Assembly: GCF_008802405.1 (NCBI RefSeq)
Contig: NZ_VZDO01000010.1
Span: 1-64,000, forward strand
Direction of reading: 5' to 3'
Source: Plantimonas leprariae
GTDB taxonomy: Bacteria; Pseudomonadota; Alphaproteobacteria; Rhizobiales; Rhizobiaceae
Length of the DNA stretch: 64,000 bases
In this document: positions 47,469-57,169 of the stretch, piece by piece
How the letters are laid out: each line of letters begins with the position of its first letter
How positions within the stretch are numbered: the first letter of the stretch is position 1
The notes under the pieces: model-generated
What the model was told of the DNA's origin: nothing
Seen by the model: the letters and a program-made list of their open reading frames with translations, nothing else
The model's database searches: none
Made by a program: the position numbers and the translations under genes

Positions 47469-49678
47469 GGCGCGTCCTCCGCGACCAGCACGAGCGTCGC
47501 CAGCGGCGGCAGCGTCAGCGACACCGAGAACGGCCGGCCGTGCGCGCCGACCGCCTCGGCCTGGCGGCCCCCCATGTTGCCGACGTTGGAGCCGGCGTAG
47601 ATCTCGGCGTCCGTGTTCATCCGCTCGACCCAGAAGGCGTCGTAGGGTACGCCGACCCGGTAGTTCTCGCGCACCACCGGCGTGAAGTTGCAGACCACCA
47701 GCGCCGCGCGGCCCTCGCCGTCCTTGCGCAGGAACGCGAGCACGCTCTCCCCTGCGTTCTCGGTGTCGACCCATTCGAAGCCGGCGGGGTCGCAGTCGAG
47801 CCGGTGCAACGCCGGCACCTCGCGGTAGAGCGTGTTGAGGTCGCGGATCAGCCGCTGCACGCCCTTGTGCTCGGGGTATTCGAGGAGGTGCCAATCCAGC
47901 GACTGGTCGTGGTTCCATTCCGCCGACTGCCCGAACTCGCCGCCCATGAACAGGAGCTTCTTGCCGGGATGCGCCCACATGAAGCCGTAGTAGCAGCGAA
48001 GGTTCGCGAACCGCTGCCACTGGTCGCCGGGCATCTTTCCGAGGATCGAGCCCTTGCCGTAGACCACCTCGTCGTGGCTGAGCGGCAGGATGAAGTTCTC
48101 CGAATAGGCGTAGACCATTCCGAAGGTCATGTGGTGGAAGTGGTAGCGCCGGTTGACCGGGTCCTCCTGCATGAAATGCAGCGTGTCGTGCATCCAGCCC
48201 ATGTTCCACTTGAAGTGGAAGCCGAGGCCTCCCGCATAGGTCGGACGCGAGACGTTCGGGAAGGCGGTCGACTCCTCCGCATGGGTCGAGGCGGCGGGAT
48301 AGAGGCCGCCGACGCGCTCGTTGGTCTCCTTCAGGAAGGCGATGGCTTCGAGGTTCTCGCGCCCGCCGAAGACGTTCGGCTCCCACTCGCCGTGCTTTCG
48401 CGAATAGTCGAGGTAGAGCATCGAGGCGACGGCATCGACGCGCAGAGCGTCGATGTGGAAGCGGTCGATCCAGTAGAGGGCGTTGGAGAACAGGAAGTTG
48501 CGGATCTCCGTCCGCCCGTAGTCGTAGATCAGCGTGTTCCAGTCCTGGTGGAAGCCGCGCCGCGGGTCCGGATGCTCGTAGAGCGCGGTGCCGTCGAAGC
48601 GCGCGAGGCCGTGGATGTCGGTCGGGAAGTGCCCCGGCACCCAGTCGACGATGACGCCGATGCCCGCCTGATGCAGCGCGTCGACGAGGCGCGCGAAGGC
48701 TTCCGGGCTGCCGTAGCGGGACGAGGGCGCGAAGAGGCCGATCGGCTGGTAGCCCCAGGAGCCGTAGAACGGGTGCTCGGAAACGGGCAGGAACTCGACA
48801 TGCGTGAAGCCCATCTCCTGCACGTAAGGCACGAGCTGGCCGGCGATCTGGTCGTAGTCGAGGACCGCGTTCCAGTCGCCGCGCCGCCAGGAGCCGAGAT
48901 GCACCTCGTAGATCGAGATCGGCTTGCCCGCGTCCTGCCAGTCCTGGCCTTGCGCGCGGAACTCCCCGTCCCGCCAGTCATGCTCGACGAGGCCCGTGAC
49001 GATCGAGGCGGTGGACGGCGCCTGCTCGTGCAGGAAGCCGACCGGGTCCTGCTTCGTCGGCTGCATGTCGCCGCGGATGCCGATGACCTCGAACTTGTAG
49101 ACCTCGCCCTTGCCGATGCCGGGAATGAAGATTTCCCACGAGCCGCAGTCGTGGCGGAAGCGCATGACGTGCCGCCGCCCGTCCCAGCCGTTGAAGTGGC
49201 CGATCACCGAGACGCGCTGCGCATCCGGCGCCAGCACCACGAAACGCACGCCCTGGACGCCCTCCATCTCGAAGGGATGCGCACCGAAGGCCTCGTAGAG
49301 GCGGTTGTGCGTGCCCTGCGCCAGATAGAAGGCGTCGAGCTCGCCGAGGATCGGGCCGAAGCGGTAGCTGTCCTCCTCCTCCCAGTCGGTGCCCTTGTGG
49401 TGGAAGCGGAAGCGGTAGGGCTGGCCGGCTCCAAGGCCCGGCACGAAGCCGGAATGCAGGCCGTCGTAGCCGAGCGCCTCCAGCCGCGCCAGCACCTTGC
49501 CGCCGGCGTCGATCACCTCCGCCCATTCCGCGCCGGGGCGATAGGCGCGCACGATCATGCCGCCCTCCGCCGCGTGCGGGCCCAGCACCGAGAACGGGTC
49601 GTAGTGCCGCCCGTGCTCCAGCGCCCAGGCCGCGCCTTCGCCCGGATGGTGGTGGATCGCCGTTTCAGTCTGGCTCAT
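47399..49678 (-). CDS. glgB: 1,4-alpha-glucan branching enzyme
   Basis: A GH13 branching enzyme of 759 residues that adds alpha-1,6 branches to glycogen or other alpha-glucan. An N-terminal CBM48-type region precedes the barrel. Motifs are [28 protein letters not shown] (nucleophile), [10 protein letters not shown] (acid/base) and [14 protein letters not shown]. The C-terminal 20 residues (from about 740) extend over the end of the opposite-strand diguanylate cyclase. The ATG at 49678 overlaps the mak stop by four bases. Third gene of glgE-mak-glgB. Confidence 0.95.
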   Translation of the reverse strand: MSQTETAIHHHPGEGAAWALEHGRHYDPFSVLGPHAAEGGMIVRAYRPGAEWAEVIDAGGKVLARLEALGYDGLHSGFVPGLGAGQPYRFRFHHKGTDWEEEDSYRFGPILGELDAFYLAQGTHNRLYEAFGAHPFEMEGVQGVRFVVLAPDAQRVSVIGHFNGWDGRRHVMRFRHDCGSWEIFIPGIGKGEVYKFEVIGIRGDMQPTKQDPVGFLHEQAPSTASIVTGLVEHDWRDGEFRAQGQDWQDAGKPISIYEVHLGSWRRGDWNAVLDYDQIAGQLVPYVQEMGFTHVEFLPVSEHPFYGSWGYQPIGLFAPSSRYGSPEAFARLVDALHQAGIGVIVDWVPGHFPTDIHGLARFDGTALYEHPDPRRGFHQDWNTLIYDYGRTEIRNFLFSNALYWIDRFHIDALRVDAVASMLYLDYSRKHGEWEPNVFGGRENLEAIAFLKETNERVGGLYPAASTHAEESTAFPNVSRPTYAGGLGFHFKWNMGWMHDTLHFMQEDPVNRRYHFHHMTFGMVYAYSENFILPLSHDEVVYGKGSILGKMPGDQWQRFANLRCYYGFMWAHPGKKLLFMGGEFGQSAEWNHDQSLDWHLLEYPEHKGVQRLIRDLNTLYREVPALHRLDCDPAGFEWVDTENAGESVLAFLRKDGEGRAALVVCNFTPVVRENYRVGVPYDAFWVERMNTDAEIYAGSNVGNMGGRQAEAVGAHGRPFSVSLTLPPLATLVLVAEDAPQAARVASGAEAATMGGASAITT

Positions 49679-51165
49679 GCGAGGACCTGCCGTTTTTCGA
49701 GAAGCGCGGTGATGCCGCGAAGGGGGATCGACAGCCATGCCGGGCGCATCGCGGCCTCGTAGCGAAGCTCGTAGAGCGCCTTCTGCAGCGTGAAGAGGTC
49801 GAGGAGCCGGCCGTTCGCCTCGTCGGCAAGGTCGATGCCGGACGCAGCCTGCCAGGCTTCGAGGAACGCCGCGCTCGTCCGGTCGCGCCAGTCGGTCGCG
49901 GCTGCCCGGAAGCGCACCGCCTCCTCGCCGCCGATCCGGTCGAGCGCCGCGAAGGCGGCGTAGTCGAAGGAGCGCAGCATGCCGGCGACGTCGCGAAGGG
50001 CTGAGAACTTCGCCCGCCGCTCCTCCAGCGAGGCGCCCGGCTCGCCCTCGAAATCGAGGATGGTGACGTCGCCCGCCGCCGAGACCAGCACCTGGCCGAG
50101 ATGGTAGTCGCCGTGGATGCGCGTGGCGAAGCTCGCCACCTTCATGTCGCGGAAGGAGTCGAAGAACGCGCCGATCCGGGCCTTGGCGTCGATGAGACGG
50201 TCGACATCGGCGCGATCGGCTTCCGCCAGATTCGGACGGACGCGCTCCAGCACCGCCAGCGCCTCCTCGGTCTCGTGGCGCGCGCCGGCGACGAAGCCGT
50301 CGAGACGCGCCGCGTCGATCGGCTCCGGCTCGAAGGCCGGATCGCCGGTGCGGGTGGCAAGGCCCGCATGCATCTCGCCGGTGCGCCGCCCGAGCACGGG
50401 ACCGGCGTCGAAACGGTTCGCCGGCGTTTCGCCGTGGAGTTCGAGCACGAGCTCGTCCAGCACCACCGCCCAGGCGTCGCCGCGGTTCTCGACCCGCTCG
50501 AACAGCGCCGCCACCGCGGCTTCCGTGCCGTCGCCGCGACGCAGCACCGCCGAACCGAGGAGGGCCGGCGCGGCGCGAAACTGCGTCCTCTCGGTCAGGA
50601 AGCGCGTCACCTCGAGTTCCGGCTGGATGCCGTCGCGCAGCCGTCGGTAGAGCTTCAGGATCGCCACCGGACCCACCAGAATGGATGTGTTCGACTGCTC
50701 GCCGCTGATCGGGCGGATATGCTCCGGCGCGATCTCGCGCGCCGCCGCCGCCAGATCCTTCGCGGCTTCGGAAACCTCGACGCGCAACGCCGCCCCGCCG
50801 TCCAGCGGCAGGTCGCGCGTTTCCGTCAGGAGCGCGACGAAGGCCGCGACCAGCGCCCCGTCGCGCGCACCGTCGACGGCCCCGCCCGCGACGCGATGAC
50901 TCGGATCGGCCGCCGTCCCGCCGCTCGACAGCGGCAGGAAATAGCTCTGCCGGCCGTCCACCGTGTCGAGCCGGCTTTCCGCCAGCACGTAGTCCGGATG
51001 GCCCGGCAACGTGCCGAGCACGGTCGTGCCGGCGCCGTTCGACGCGCCGGACTTCGCCGCGAACCAGCGCTGCTGGGCGACGAAGGCGGCGACGTCGGCA
51101 TCGGCGAAGGAAGCGGAGGCGTCCGCGGGCGACTGGTCGTGCGGCAGGGAACCGGGCTGGCTCAT
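49675..51165 (-). CDS. mak: Maltokinase (maltose-1-phosphate forming)
   Basis: A 496-residue kinase of the aminoglycoside-phosphotransferase fold. The family N-cap is visible ([16 protein letters not shown]), followed by [23 protein letters not shown], the catalytic loop [12 protein letters not shown] (about 345) and the metal Asp in [16 protein letters not shown]. It phosphorylates maltose with ATP to maltose 1-phosphate, the donor for GlgE. In many bacteria this domain is fused to or adjacent to trehalose synthase (TreS); here it is separate and TreS is absent from the operon. It starts 49 bp after the glgE stop and is coupled to glgB. Confidence 0.9.
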   Translation of the reverse strand: MSQPGSLPHDQSPADASASFADADVAAFVAQQRWFAAKSGASNGAGTTVLGTLPGHPDYVLAESRLDTVDGRQSYFLPLSSGGTAADPSHRVAGGAVDGARDGALVAAFVALLTETRDLPLDGGAALRVEVSEAAKDLAAAAREIAPEHIRPISGEQSNTSILVGPVAILKLYRRLRDGIQPELEVTRFLTERTQFRAAPALLGSAVLRRGDGTEAAVAALFERVENRGDAWAVVLDELVLELHGETPANRFDAGPVLGRRTGEMHAGLATRTGDPAFEPEPIDAARLDGFVAGARHETEEALAVLERVRPNLAEADRADVDRLIDAKARIGAFFDSFRDMKVASFATRIHGDYHLGQVLVSAAGDVTILDFEGEPGASLEERRAKFSALRDVAGMLRSFDYAAFAALDRIGGEEAVRFRAAATDWRDRTSAAFLEAWQAASGIDLADEANGRLLDLFTLQKALYELRYEAAMRPAWLSIPLRGITALLEKRQVLA

Positions 51166-51214
51166 CGGTGAACTCGCTGGCGGTATCGAGGGGAGAAACG
51201 CGGGACGCCGCGCC

Positions 51215-53269
51215 TCAGGGAGTGATTCGGAATACGGCGTAGGGCCGTTCGGCCGGGTTCAGCCACCAGTGCTGGATCTTGCCGCGCCATTCGAAGCGCT
51301 CGCCGCTCGCCAGCGCCTCGACCTGGACGGTGGCGTTGTCGGGAAGCCCGAGTTCCCAGAGCGGCACCTCGAAGTTCCCCCCTTGCGCATCGAACGGGTC
51401 GAGCGAGACGATGAACAGGAGGTAGCTCGACCGGTCCGGCGTCCGCTTGGCGTAATAGAGGACGTTGTCGTTCCAGAAGTTGAAGAAGGCGAGATCGGTG
51501 AAGCTCTTCAGCGCCGGTTCCGTGTTGCGGATGCGGTTGAAGAAGGCGATGTCGTCGCGGATGTTGCCGGGCCGCTTCCAGTCGAAGGCGCGGATCTCGT
51601 ACTTCTCGGAGTTGAGGTACTCCTCCTTGCCCGGCACCGGCTTGTACTCGCAAAGCTCGAAGCCGGAATAGACGCCGTAGTTGCCCCCGAGCGTCGCGGC
51701 GAGCGCCAGGCGGATGCGGAAGCCCGGCCGCCCGCTCGTCTGCAGGAACAAGGGGTTGATGTCCGGCGTGTTGACGAAGAAGTTCGGCCGCATGAAATCG
51801 GCGCATTCCTCCGTCGTCAGCTCGCGCAGGTACTGCTCCAGCTCCCACTTGGCGTTGCGCCAGGTGAAGTACGAGTAGGACTGGTTGTAGCCGACCTTTG
51901 CGAGGCGCTTCATCAGCTTCGGCCGGGTGAAGGCCTCGGCGAGGAAGATCGCGCCGGGATCGACCTGCCGCACCTCCGCGATCAGCCATTCCCAGAACGG
52001 GAAAGGTTTCGTGTGCGGGTTGTCGACGCGGAAGATGCGCACCCCCTTGTCGATCCAGAACAGGACGATGTCGCGCAAGGCGGTCCAGATCGACGGGATC
52101 GCGCCACGATAGAAGTGGACGTTGACGATATCCTCGTACTTCTTCGGCGGGTTCTCGGCGAACTTGATCGTGCCGTCCGGCCGCCAGTCGAACCATTCCG
52201 GGTGCTGCTTGATCCATGGATGGTCGGGCGAGCACTGGATGGCGAAGTCGATCGCCATCTCCATTCCATGGTCCTTCGCCGCCTTCACGAGGTGGGCGAA
52301 GTCCTCGAAGGTTCCGAGTTCCTGGTGGATCGCGTCGTGGCCGCCCTCGGCCGAGCCGATCGCGTAAGGCGAGCCCGGGTCGTCGGCCGCGGGGGTGAGC
52401 GTATTGTTCTTCCCCTTCCGGTTGGTCTTGCCGATCGGGTGGATCGGCAGGAGATAGAGGACGTCGAAGCCCATCTCCTTGATGTCGGGCAGCCGCTTCT
52501 CGACGTCGGCGAAGGTGCCGTGCCGGGCAGGATCGCCCGACTGCGAGCGTGGGAACAGCTCGTACCAGGCCGAGAAGGCGGCGCGCTCGCGGTCGACCCA
52601 GACCGGCACGTCGACATGGTAGCGGCTGAGATTGGTCCGGACCCCCGTCCGGTAGAGGAGGTTCACCGTGTCGGTCGCGGTGAGAAGGGCGTACTGCCCG
52701 TCCTTGTCGCCGCCCTTCGCCAGGTCCTCCAGCCGGCGCAGCAGCGCCGTCGTGTCCTCGACGTCCTTGTCCGAGCCGCGGCCGGACGAGAGCGCCGCTT
52801 CCACCAGCTCGCGACCCTCGACCAGTTCCAGCGAGATGTCGATGCCGGCCTCGCGCTTCTTGCCCGCCTCGTAGCGCCAGTAGGCGTTGAGGTCGCGCCA
52901 GGCGATGATGGTGAACTGCGCCGGGCCGTTCTCGGCGAACGAGATCGTCGCTCGCCAGCGGTCGTTCTCGACGAAGCTCATCGGCGCCTCGCTCCAGGCC
53001 GCCTCGCCGACCTCGCGGTAAAGCACCGAGCAGTCGATCTTGTCGTGCCCGTCGGCGAAGACGTCGGCCTCGACGATCAAAGGTTCGCCGGCGAAGCGTT
53101 TCACCGCGAAGCGGCCGCCGTCGATCTCGGGCGCGACGCCCTCGATCACGACGCGGTTCTCGGCGAGCGTCATCAGGCGGGCGTCGTGCGCCGGCTCCGA
53201 GACCGGTCCCATCACCTGCGTCGCGGCCTTCGCCGTCGCCTGCTTCGTCTTCTCGATCACGTTGGACAC
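51215..53269 (-). CDS. glgE: Alpha-1,4-glucan:maltose-1-phosphate maltosyltransferase
   Basis: A GH13_3 enzyme of about 684 residues that adds maltosyl units from maltose 1-phosphate to an alpha-glucan. The N-terminal beta domain (to about 190) is followed by the barrel. Diagnostic motifs include YLLPIHPIGKTNRKGKNN, IFRVDNPHTKPFPFWEWLI (nucleophile Asp), IFLAEAFTRPKLM (acid/base Glu) and FFVNTPDINP, all GlgE-specific. The GTG at 53269 has GAGG five bases upstream; starts further upstream are in frame but lack a site. First gene of glgE-mak-glgB; no EcfG-type promoter was found before it. Confidence 0.93.
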   Translation of the reverse strand: MSNVIEKTKQATAKAATQVMGPVSEPAHDARLMTLAENRVVIEGVAPEIDGGRFAVKRFAGEPLIVEADVFADGHDKIDCSVLYREVGEAAWSEAPMSFVENDRWRATISFAENGPAQFTIIAWRDLNAYWRYEAGKKREAGIDISLELVEGRELVEAALSSGRGSDKDVEDTTALLRRLEDLAKGGDKDGQYALLTATDTVNLLYRTGVRTNLSRYHVDVPVWVDRERAAFSAWYELFPRSQSGDPARHGTFADVEKRLPDIKEMGFDVLYLLPIHPIGKTNRKGKNNTLTPAADDPGSPYAIGSAEGGHDAIHQELGTFEDFAHLVKAAKDHGMEMAIDFAIQCSPDHPWIKQHPEWFDWRPDGTIKFAENPPKKYEDIVNVHFYRGAIPSIWTALRDIVLFWIDKGVRIFRVDNPHTKPFPFWEWLIAEVRQVDPGAIFLAEAFTRPKLMKRLAKVGYNQSYSYFTWRNAKWELEQYLRELTTEECADFMRPNFFVNTPDINPLFLQTSGRPGFRIRLALAATLGGNYGVYSGFELCEYKPVPGKEEYLNSEKYEIRAFDWKRPGNIRDDIAFFNRIRNTEPALKSFTDLAFFNFWNDNVLYYAKRTPDRSSYLLFIVSLDPFDAQGGNFEVPLWELGLPDNATVQVEALASGERFEWRGKIQHWWLNPAERPYAVFRITP

Positions 53270-53386
53270 AAGCACCTCGCCGTTGTTCGCCTGTCGAACG
53301 CCTCCCGGTGGAAGGCGGGTCCTCACGGTTTCGTCTCGGGCAATGCCGGAGCGCCGAGAGGGTTGCGGCCGCGGCCCGGAAAAGCG

Positions 53387-54235
53387 TCAGCCTTCGCCGC
53401 CGAGAACCCGCGCCCGCTGCTCGCCGAGCCGCGTGCCGCCGAGCGCCAGCCGGTCGCCGCCTTTCAGGTACTGCGGCGGCTTCATCCCCGCGCCGACGCC
53501 GGGCGGCGTGCCGGTGGTGATCACGTCGCCGGGTTGCAGCGCCATGAAGTCGGAGATGTACGAGACGAGCTTCGCCACGCCGAAGATCATGTCGCGGGTC
53601 GAGCCGGTCTGCCGCCGCTCGCCGTTGTGGTCGAGCCAGAGGTCGAGCGCCTGCACGTCGCCGATCTCGTCCGCCGTCACCAGCCAGGGTCCGAGGGGGC
53701 CGAAGGTCGGGGCGCTCTTGCCCTTGGTCCACTGCCCGCCGCGGTTCTTCTGCCATTCGCGCTCGGACACGTCGTTGCAGAGCGCGAAGCCCGCGACGAA
53801 ATCGAGCGCCTCGCCTTCGGAGACGTTCAGCGCCCGCTCGCCGATGACGATCGCGAGTTCCACCTCCCAATCGACCGCGGTGGCGCCCTTCGGGATGCCG
53901 ATGTCGTCGTGCGGCCCGTTCAGCGAGGAGATCGCCTTGTTGAAGATCAGCGGCTCCGTCGGCACGTCCGAGCCGGTTTCGGCGGCGTGCTCGGCATAGT
54001 TCCGCCCGATCGCGAGGAAGTTGGTGATGCCGGCGACCGGAACGCCGAGGCGGTGCGAGGGATCGGCCTTCGGCAGGCTCTTCGGGTCGAGGGCGCGGAT
54101 GCGCGCCAAGCCGGCACGGGACAGGTGCTCGCCGCGAAGATCGTCGATCTCGCCCGACAGGTCGCGGAGCACGTTGTCCTTGTCGATCAGGCCGGGCTTC
54201 TCTTGCCCCCGCTCGCCGAACCGCACCAGCCGCAT
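53387..54235 (-). CDS. Fumarylacetoacetate hydrolase family protein, possible ureidoglycolate lyase
   Basis: A 282-residue metal-dependent C-C or C-N hydrolase/lyase of the FAH superfamily. The core motifs are IGRNYAEHAAE, FNKAISSLNGP, DWEVELAIVIG (metal-binding Glu) and LQPGDVITTGTPPGVG. The family includes ureidoglycolate lyases, acylpyruvases and 2,4-diketo-3-deoxy acid hydrolases. Its place at the end of a run of purine-degradation genes on the same strand argues for a role in ureide breakdown, but this is only context, and a gap of about 90 bp separates it from guaD. Confidence 0.82.
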   Translation of the reverse strand: MRLVRFGERGQEKPGLIDKDNVLRDLSGEIDDLRGEHLSRAGLARIRALDPKSLPKADPSHRLGVPVAGITNFLAIGRNYAEHAAETGSDVPTEPLIFNKAISSLNGPHDDIGIPKGATAVDWEVELAIVIGERALNVSEGEALDFVAGFALCNDVSEREWQKNRGGQWTKGKSAPTFGPLGPWLVTADEIGDVQALDLWLDHNGERRQTGSTRDMIFGVAKLVSYISDFMALQPGDVITTGTPPGVGAGMKPPQYLKGGDRLALGGTRLGEQRARVLGGEG

Positions 54236-54324
54236 CGTTTGGCCCCCAAGAAAGGCCGGCCGAAGCCGGCGTCGGCCCTGCACATAGGCGGACGCCGGGG
54301 AATGTCGCGGCGCAGCAACCGTTT

Positions 54325-55710
54325 TTACTGCTCCACCCCCTCCTCGCCGTCCTGCGGCGGCGCGAAGGGAGCGTCGGCCCGGGGCGGCAGCGGGTGTTCG
54401 ACGAAGCCCTGCCGGTCGTGGACGCGGCGGCCGAGCGCGTAGGTCGCGACTACCGCGCGGTCGTCGCCCATCGTCATCAGCGCGAACAGCTCCTCCGCGA
54501 GCGTCTCCACACGCTCCATCCGCCGCCGCATCGCCGGCGTCGCACCGGTGTCGAGCACCACCAGATCGGCCTCCATGCCGGGCCGCAGAAGGCCGATCCG
54601 CGCTTCCATCCCCATCGCCTCGGCATTGCCGGCGGTCATCAGGTGGAACGCCTCGAAGGCGGTGAGCCGTTGCCCGTTCAGCGCCAGCACCTTGTATGCC
54701 TCCGCCGCAGTGCGCAGCATCGAATAGCTGGTGCCGCCGCCGATATCGGTGGCGAGCCCGACCCGGATCCCCGCCGCTCGGGTGGCGGCGAGATCGAACA
54801 GGCCCGAGCCGAGAAAGAGGTTCGAGGTCGGGCAGAAGATCGCCGAAGCGCCCGCTCTTCCGAGCGCCTCGCGCTCGCGCTCGGAGAGGTGGATGCAGTG
54901 GCCGAACAGCGCGCGCGGCCGCACCAGTCCGAAGCGCTCGTAGACGCTCGTGTAGTCCGCCGCCCAGGGAAACAGCTCGGCGACGAAGGCGATCTCCTGA
55001 TGGTTTTCCGACAGATGCGTCTGGATCGCGAGCCCGGGATGCTCGGCGGCGAGCAGCCCCGTCGCGGTCAGTTGCGCGTCGGTCGAGGTCGGGGCGAAGC
55101 GCGGCGTGATCGCGATCTCCAGCCGGCCGCGCCCGTGCCAGCGCCCGATCAGCGCCGTGGTCTCCTCGTAGCCGCGCTCCGGCGTGTCGAGCAGGCGCGG
55201 CGGCGCGTTGCGGTCCATCATCACCTTGCCGGCGAGCATCCGCAGCGACCGGCGCTCGCATTCGGCGAGGAACGCGTCGACGCTGACCGGGTGCGAGGTG
55301 CAGTAGACCGCGGCCGTGGTGGTGCCGTTCCTGAGCAACTCGTCGACCAGGAAACGCGCGGCCGCCTCCGCCACGTCCGGGTCGCCGTAGCGCGATTCTT
55401 CGGGGAACGTGTACTTCGCCAGCCACTCCATCAGCTCGGTGCCGAACGAGCCGACCACCTGCGTCTGCGGCATGTGGAGATGCGGATCGACGAAGCCCGG
55501 CATCACGATGTGCCGGTGGTGGTCGCAGACCCTCGCGCCTGGCGGCAGCGTCGGCAGGAGTTCGGCGGCGTCGCCGACCGCGGCGACGAGGCCCTCGGCA
55601 TCGACCAGCACGACGCCCTGCTCGTGCACCGTCGGCGCGTCGCCCGGCCCGCCGTCGAAGGAGACGATCCGGCCCCGGACGGCGAGGCGGATCTCGGCGC
55701 TCGCGCTCAC
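54325..55710 (-). CDS. guaD: Guanine deaminase
   Basis: An amidohydrolase of 461 residues converting guanine to xanthine and ammonia. Zinc ligands are visible in DPHLHMPQTQVVGSFG, TPRFAPT, IQTHLSENHQE, FGHCIHLSE and LATDIGGGTS, the guanine deaminase order. The start is a GTG at 55710 within the puuD stop (GTGA). The product xanthine is the substrate of xanthine dehydrogenase, encoded at the upstream end of this same strand block. Confidence 0.93.
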   Translation of the reverse strand: MSASAEIRLAVRGRIVSFDGGPGDAPTVHEQGVVLVDAEGLVAAVGDAAELLPTLPPGARVCDHHRHIVMPGFVDPHLHMPQTQVVGSFGTELMEWLAKYTFPEESRYGDPDVAEAAARFLVDELLRNGTTTAAVYCTSHPVSVDAFLAECERRSLRMLAGKVMMDRNAPPRLLDTPERGYEETTALIGRWHGRGRLEIAITPRFAPTSTDAQLTATGLLAAEHPGLAIQTHLSENHQEIAFVAELFPWAADYTSVYERFGLVRPRALFGHCIHLSEREREALGRAGASAIFCPTSNLFLGSGLFDLAATRAAGIRVGLATDIGGGTSYSMLRTAAEAYKVLALNGQRLTAFEAFHLMTAGNAEAMGMEARIGLLRPGMEADLVVLDTGATPAMRRRMERVETLAEELFALMTMGDDRAVVATYALGRRVHDRQGFVEHPLPPRADAPFAPPQDGEEGVEQ

Positions 55711-56954
55711 GAGCCCCCTCCCCGTCCGTCGCCGCTCGCCAGCCACGCTGCCAGCACTTCGCGCTCGGCCGGCTCGAGCCCGGTGACGTTGCCGGGCGGC
55801 ATGGCATGGCTCCGGACCGCCTGCCGCTCGATCAGCGAGGCATTCCTGACGATGTCGCCTGCGGTTTCGAGATAGACGTGCTTCGGCGCGATGCCGACGC
55901 CCGGCCAGAGCGGCTGCCGCGCATGGCACATCGAGCAGCGCGACTGGACGATCCCCTCCGCCTCGTCGAAATGCGCCGAACTCGCGAGCGCCAGTTCCGG
56001 GTCCTTGGTCCAGCGCTCGGCGGCTTCCGGCGGCGGTGCTGGCGTCCGCCAGCCGGGCGCGCCCGATAGCGCCATCACGAGGACGAACAGCGCCCCCGCC
56101 GCCCACCAGCACCACCAGAGCTGTTTGCCGGTCTTGTGCATCGTGTTGAAGTAATGCCGAATCACGGCGCCGATGAGGAGGACGAGGCCGGCGATCGCCC
56201 AGTTCCATGTCGTCGCGAAGGCCAGCGGGTAATGGCCGGACAGCATCAGGAAGACGACGGGCAGCGTCAGGTAGTTGTTGTGGAGCGAGCGCTGCTTGGC
56301 TTCCGCCCCGAGCCGCGCCTCCGGCGTCCGCCCCGCTTGCAGGTCCGCCACCACGATCTTCTGGTTCGGGATGATGGTGAAGAAGACGTTGGCGGTCATG
56401 ATCGTCGCGATCATCGCGCCCGTGTGCAGCATCGCGCCGCGCCCCGAGAACACCTGGCTGAACAGGAAGCTCGCCAGCACCACGTAGACGAAGAGCACCG
56501 CGAGAAGCGCCGTGTCGTTCCGGCGCAGCGGCGACTTGCAGAGCCGGTCGTAGACGAGCCAGCCGAGCGCGATGCCGCCGATGCCGATGGCGCTCGCCTC
56601 GAAGGGCGAGAGGTTCGCCCGCTCCGGGTCGATCAGGAACAGCTCCGCCCCGAGATAGTAGACGAGGAACAGGAGGAACGCGCCCGACAACCACGTCGAG
56701 TACGACTCCCATTTGAACCAGGTCAGGTCCTCCGGCATGCCGGCCGGCGCGACCATGTACTTTTGCACGTGGTAGAAGCCGCCGCCATGCACCTGCCACG
56801 CCTCGCCGCCGACGCCCGCCGGGAGTTCGCGGGGCCGCCGGAGCCCGAGGTCGAGGGCGATGAAGTAGAAGGACGAGCCGATCCAGGCGATGGCGGTGAC
56901 GACATGCGTCCAGCGCACCGCGAAGCTCAGCCAGTCGTAGAAGTAGGTCCACAT
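55707..56954 (-). CDS. puuD: Urate hydroxylase PuuD (membrane urate oxidase with cytochrome c)
   Basis: A membrane enzyme of 415 residues replacing soluble uricase: it oxidises urate to 5-hydroxyisourate. The N-terminal 300 residues have about eight helices, with conserved histidines in FYHVQK and SGHYPL. The C-terminal domain is a periplasmic c-type cytochrome with the heme motif CSMCH (340-344) and a distal Met in AMPPGNVTGL, passing electrons to the respiratory chain. It is coupled to guaD by GTGA. The genes for the next steps (HIU hydrolase, OHCU decarboxylase) are not in the window. Confidence 0.95.
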   Translation of the reverse strand: MWTYFYDWLSFAVRWTHVVTAIAWIGSSFYFIALDLGLRRPRELPAGVGGEAWQVHGGGFYHVQKYMVAPAGMPEDLTWFKWESYSTWLSGAFLLFLVYYLGAELFLIDPERANLSPFEASAIGIGGIALGWLVYDRLCKSPLRRNDTALLAVLFVYVVLASFLFSQVFSGRGAMLHTGAMIATIMTANVFFTIIPNQKIVVADLQAGRTPEARLGAEAKQRSLHNNYLTLPVVFLMLSGHYPLAFATTWNWAIAGLVLLIGAVIRHYFNTMHKTGKQLWWCWWAAGALFVLVMALSGAPGWRTPAPPPEAAERWTKDPELALASSAHFDEAEGIVQSRCSMCHARQPLWPGVGIAPKHVYLETAGDIVRNASLIERQAVRSHAMPPGNVTGLEPAEREVLAAWLASGDGRGGGS

Positions 56955-57169
56955 GGGATGCCTTGCCGTTCCTCTGGCCAAGGACGAGCGACAGGCGACC
57001 GCGCGGCACAGGCCGGCGGTCCGTTGGATCTCGTCAGATCGAACGCCTTTCGTCGAAAGACGGGCATCCGGTCCATTGCGGTTCTTCGTCGTAGCGCCCC
57101 GACATCGTCGCATGCCGAGGCGCAGACCCGAGGCTCGCGCTGGCTGGCCGCCGGCGCGAGCCGTTCCAG

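Noticed and set aside
51162-53870. Alternative long frame overlapping glgE on the same strand
   Set aside because: It is a shifted frame of the glgE region with no GH13 motifs.
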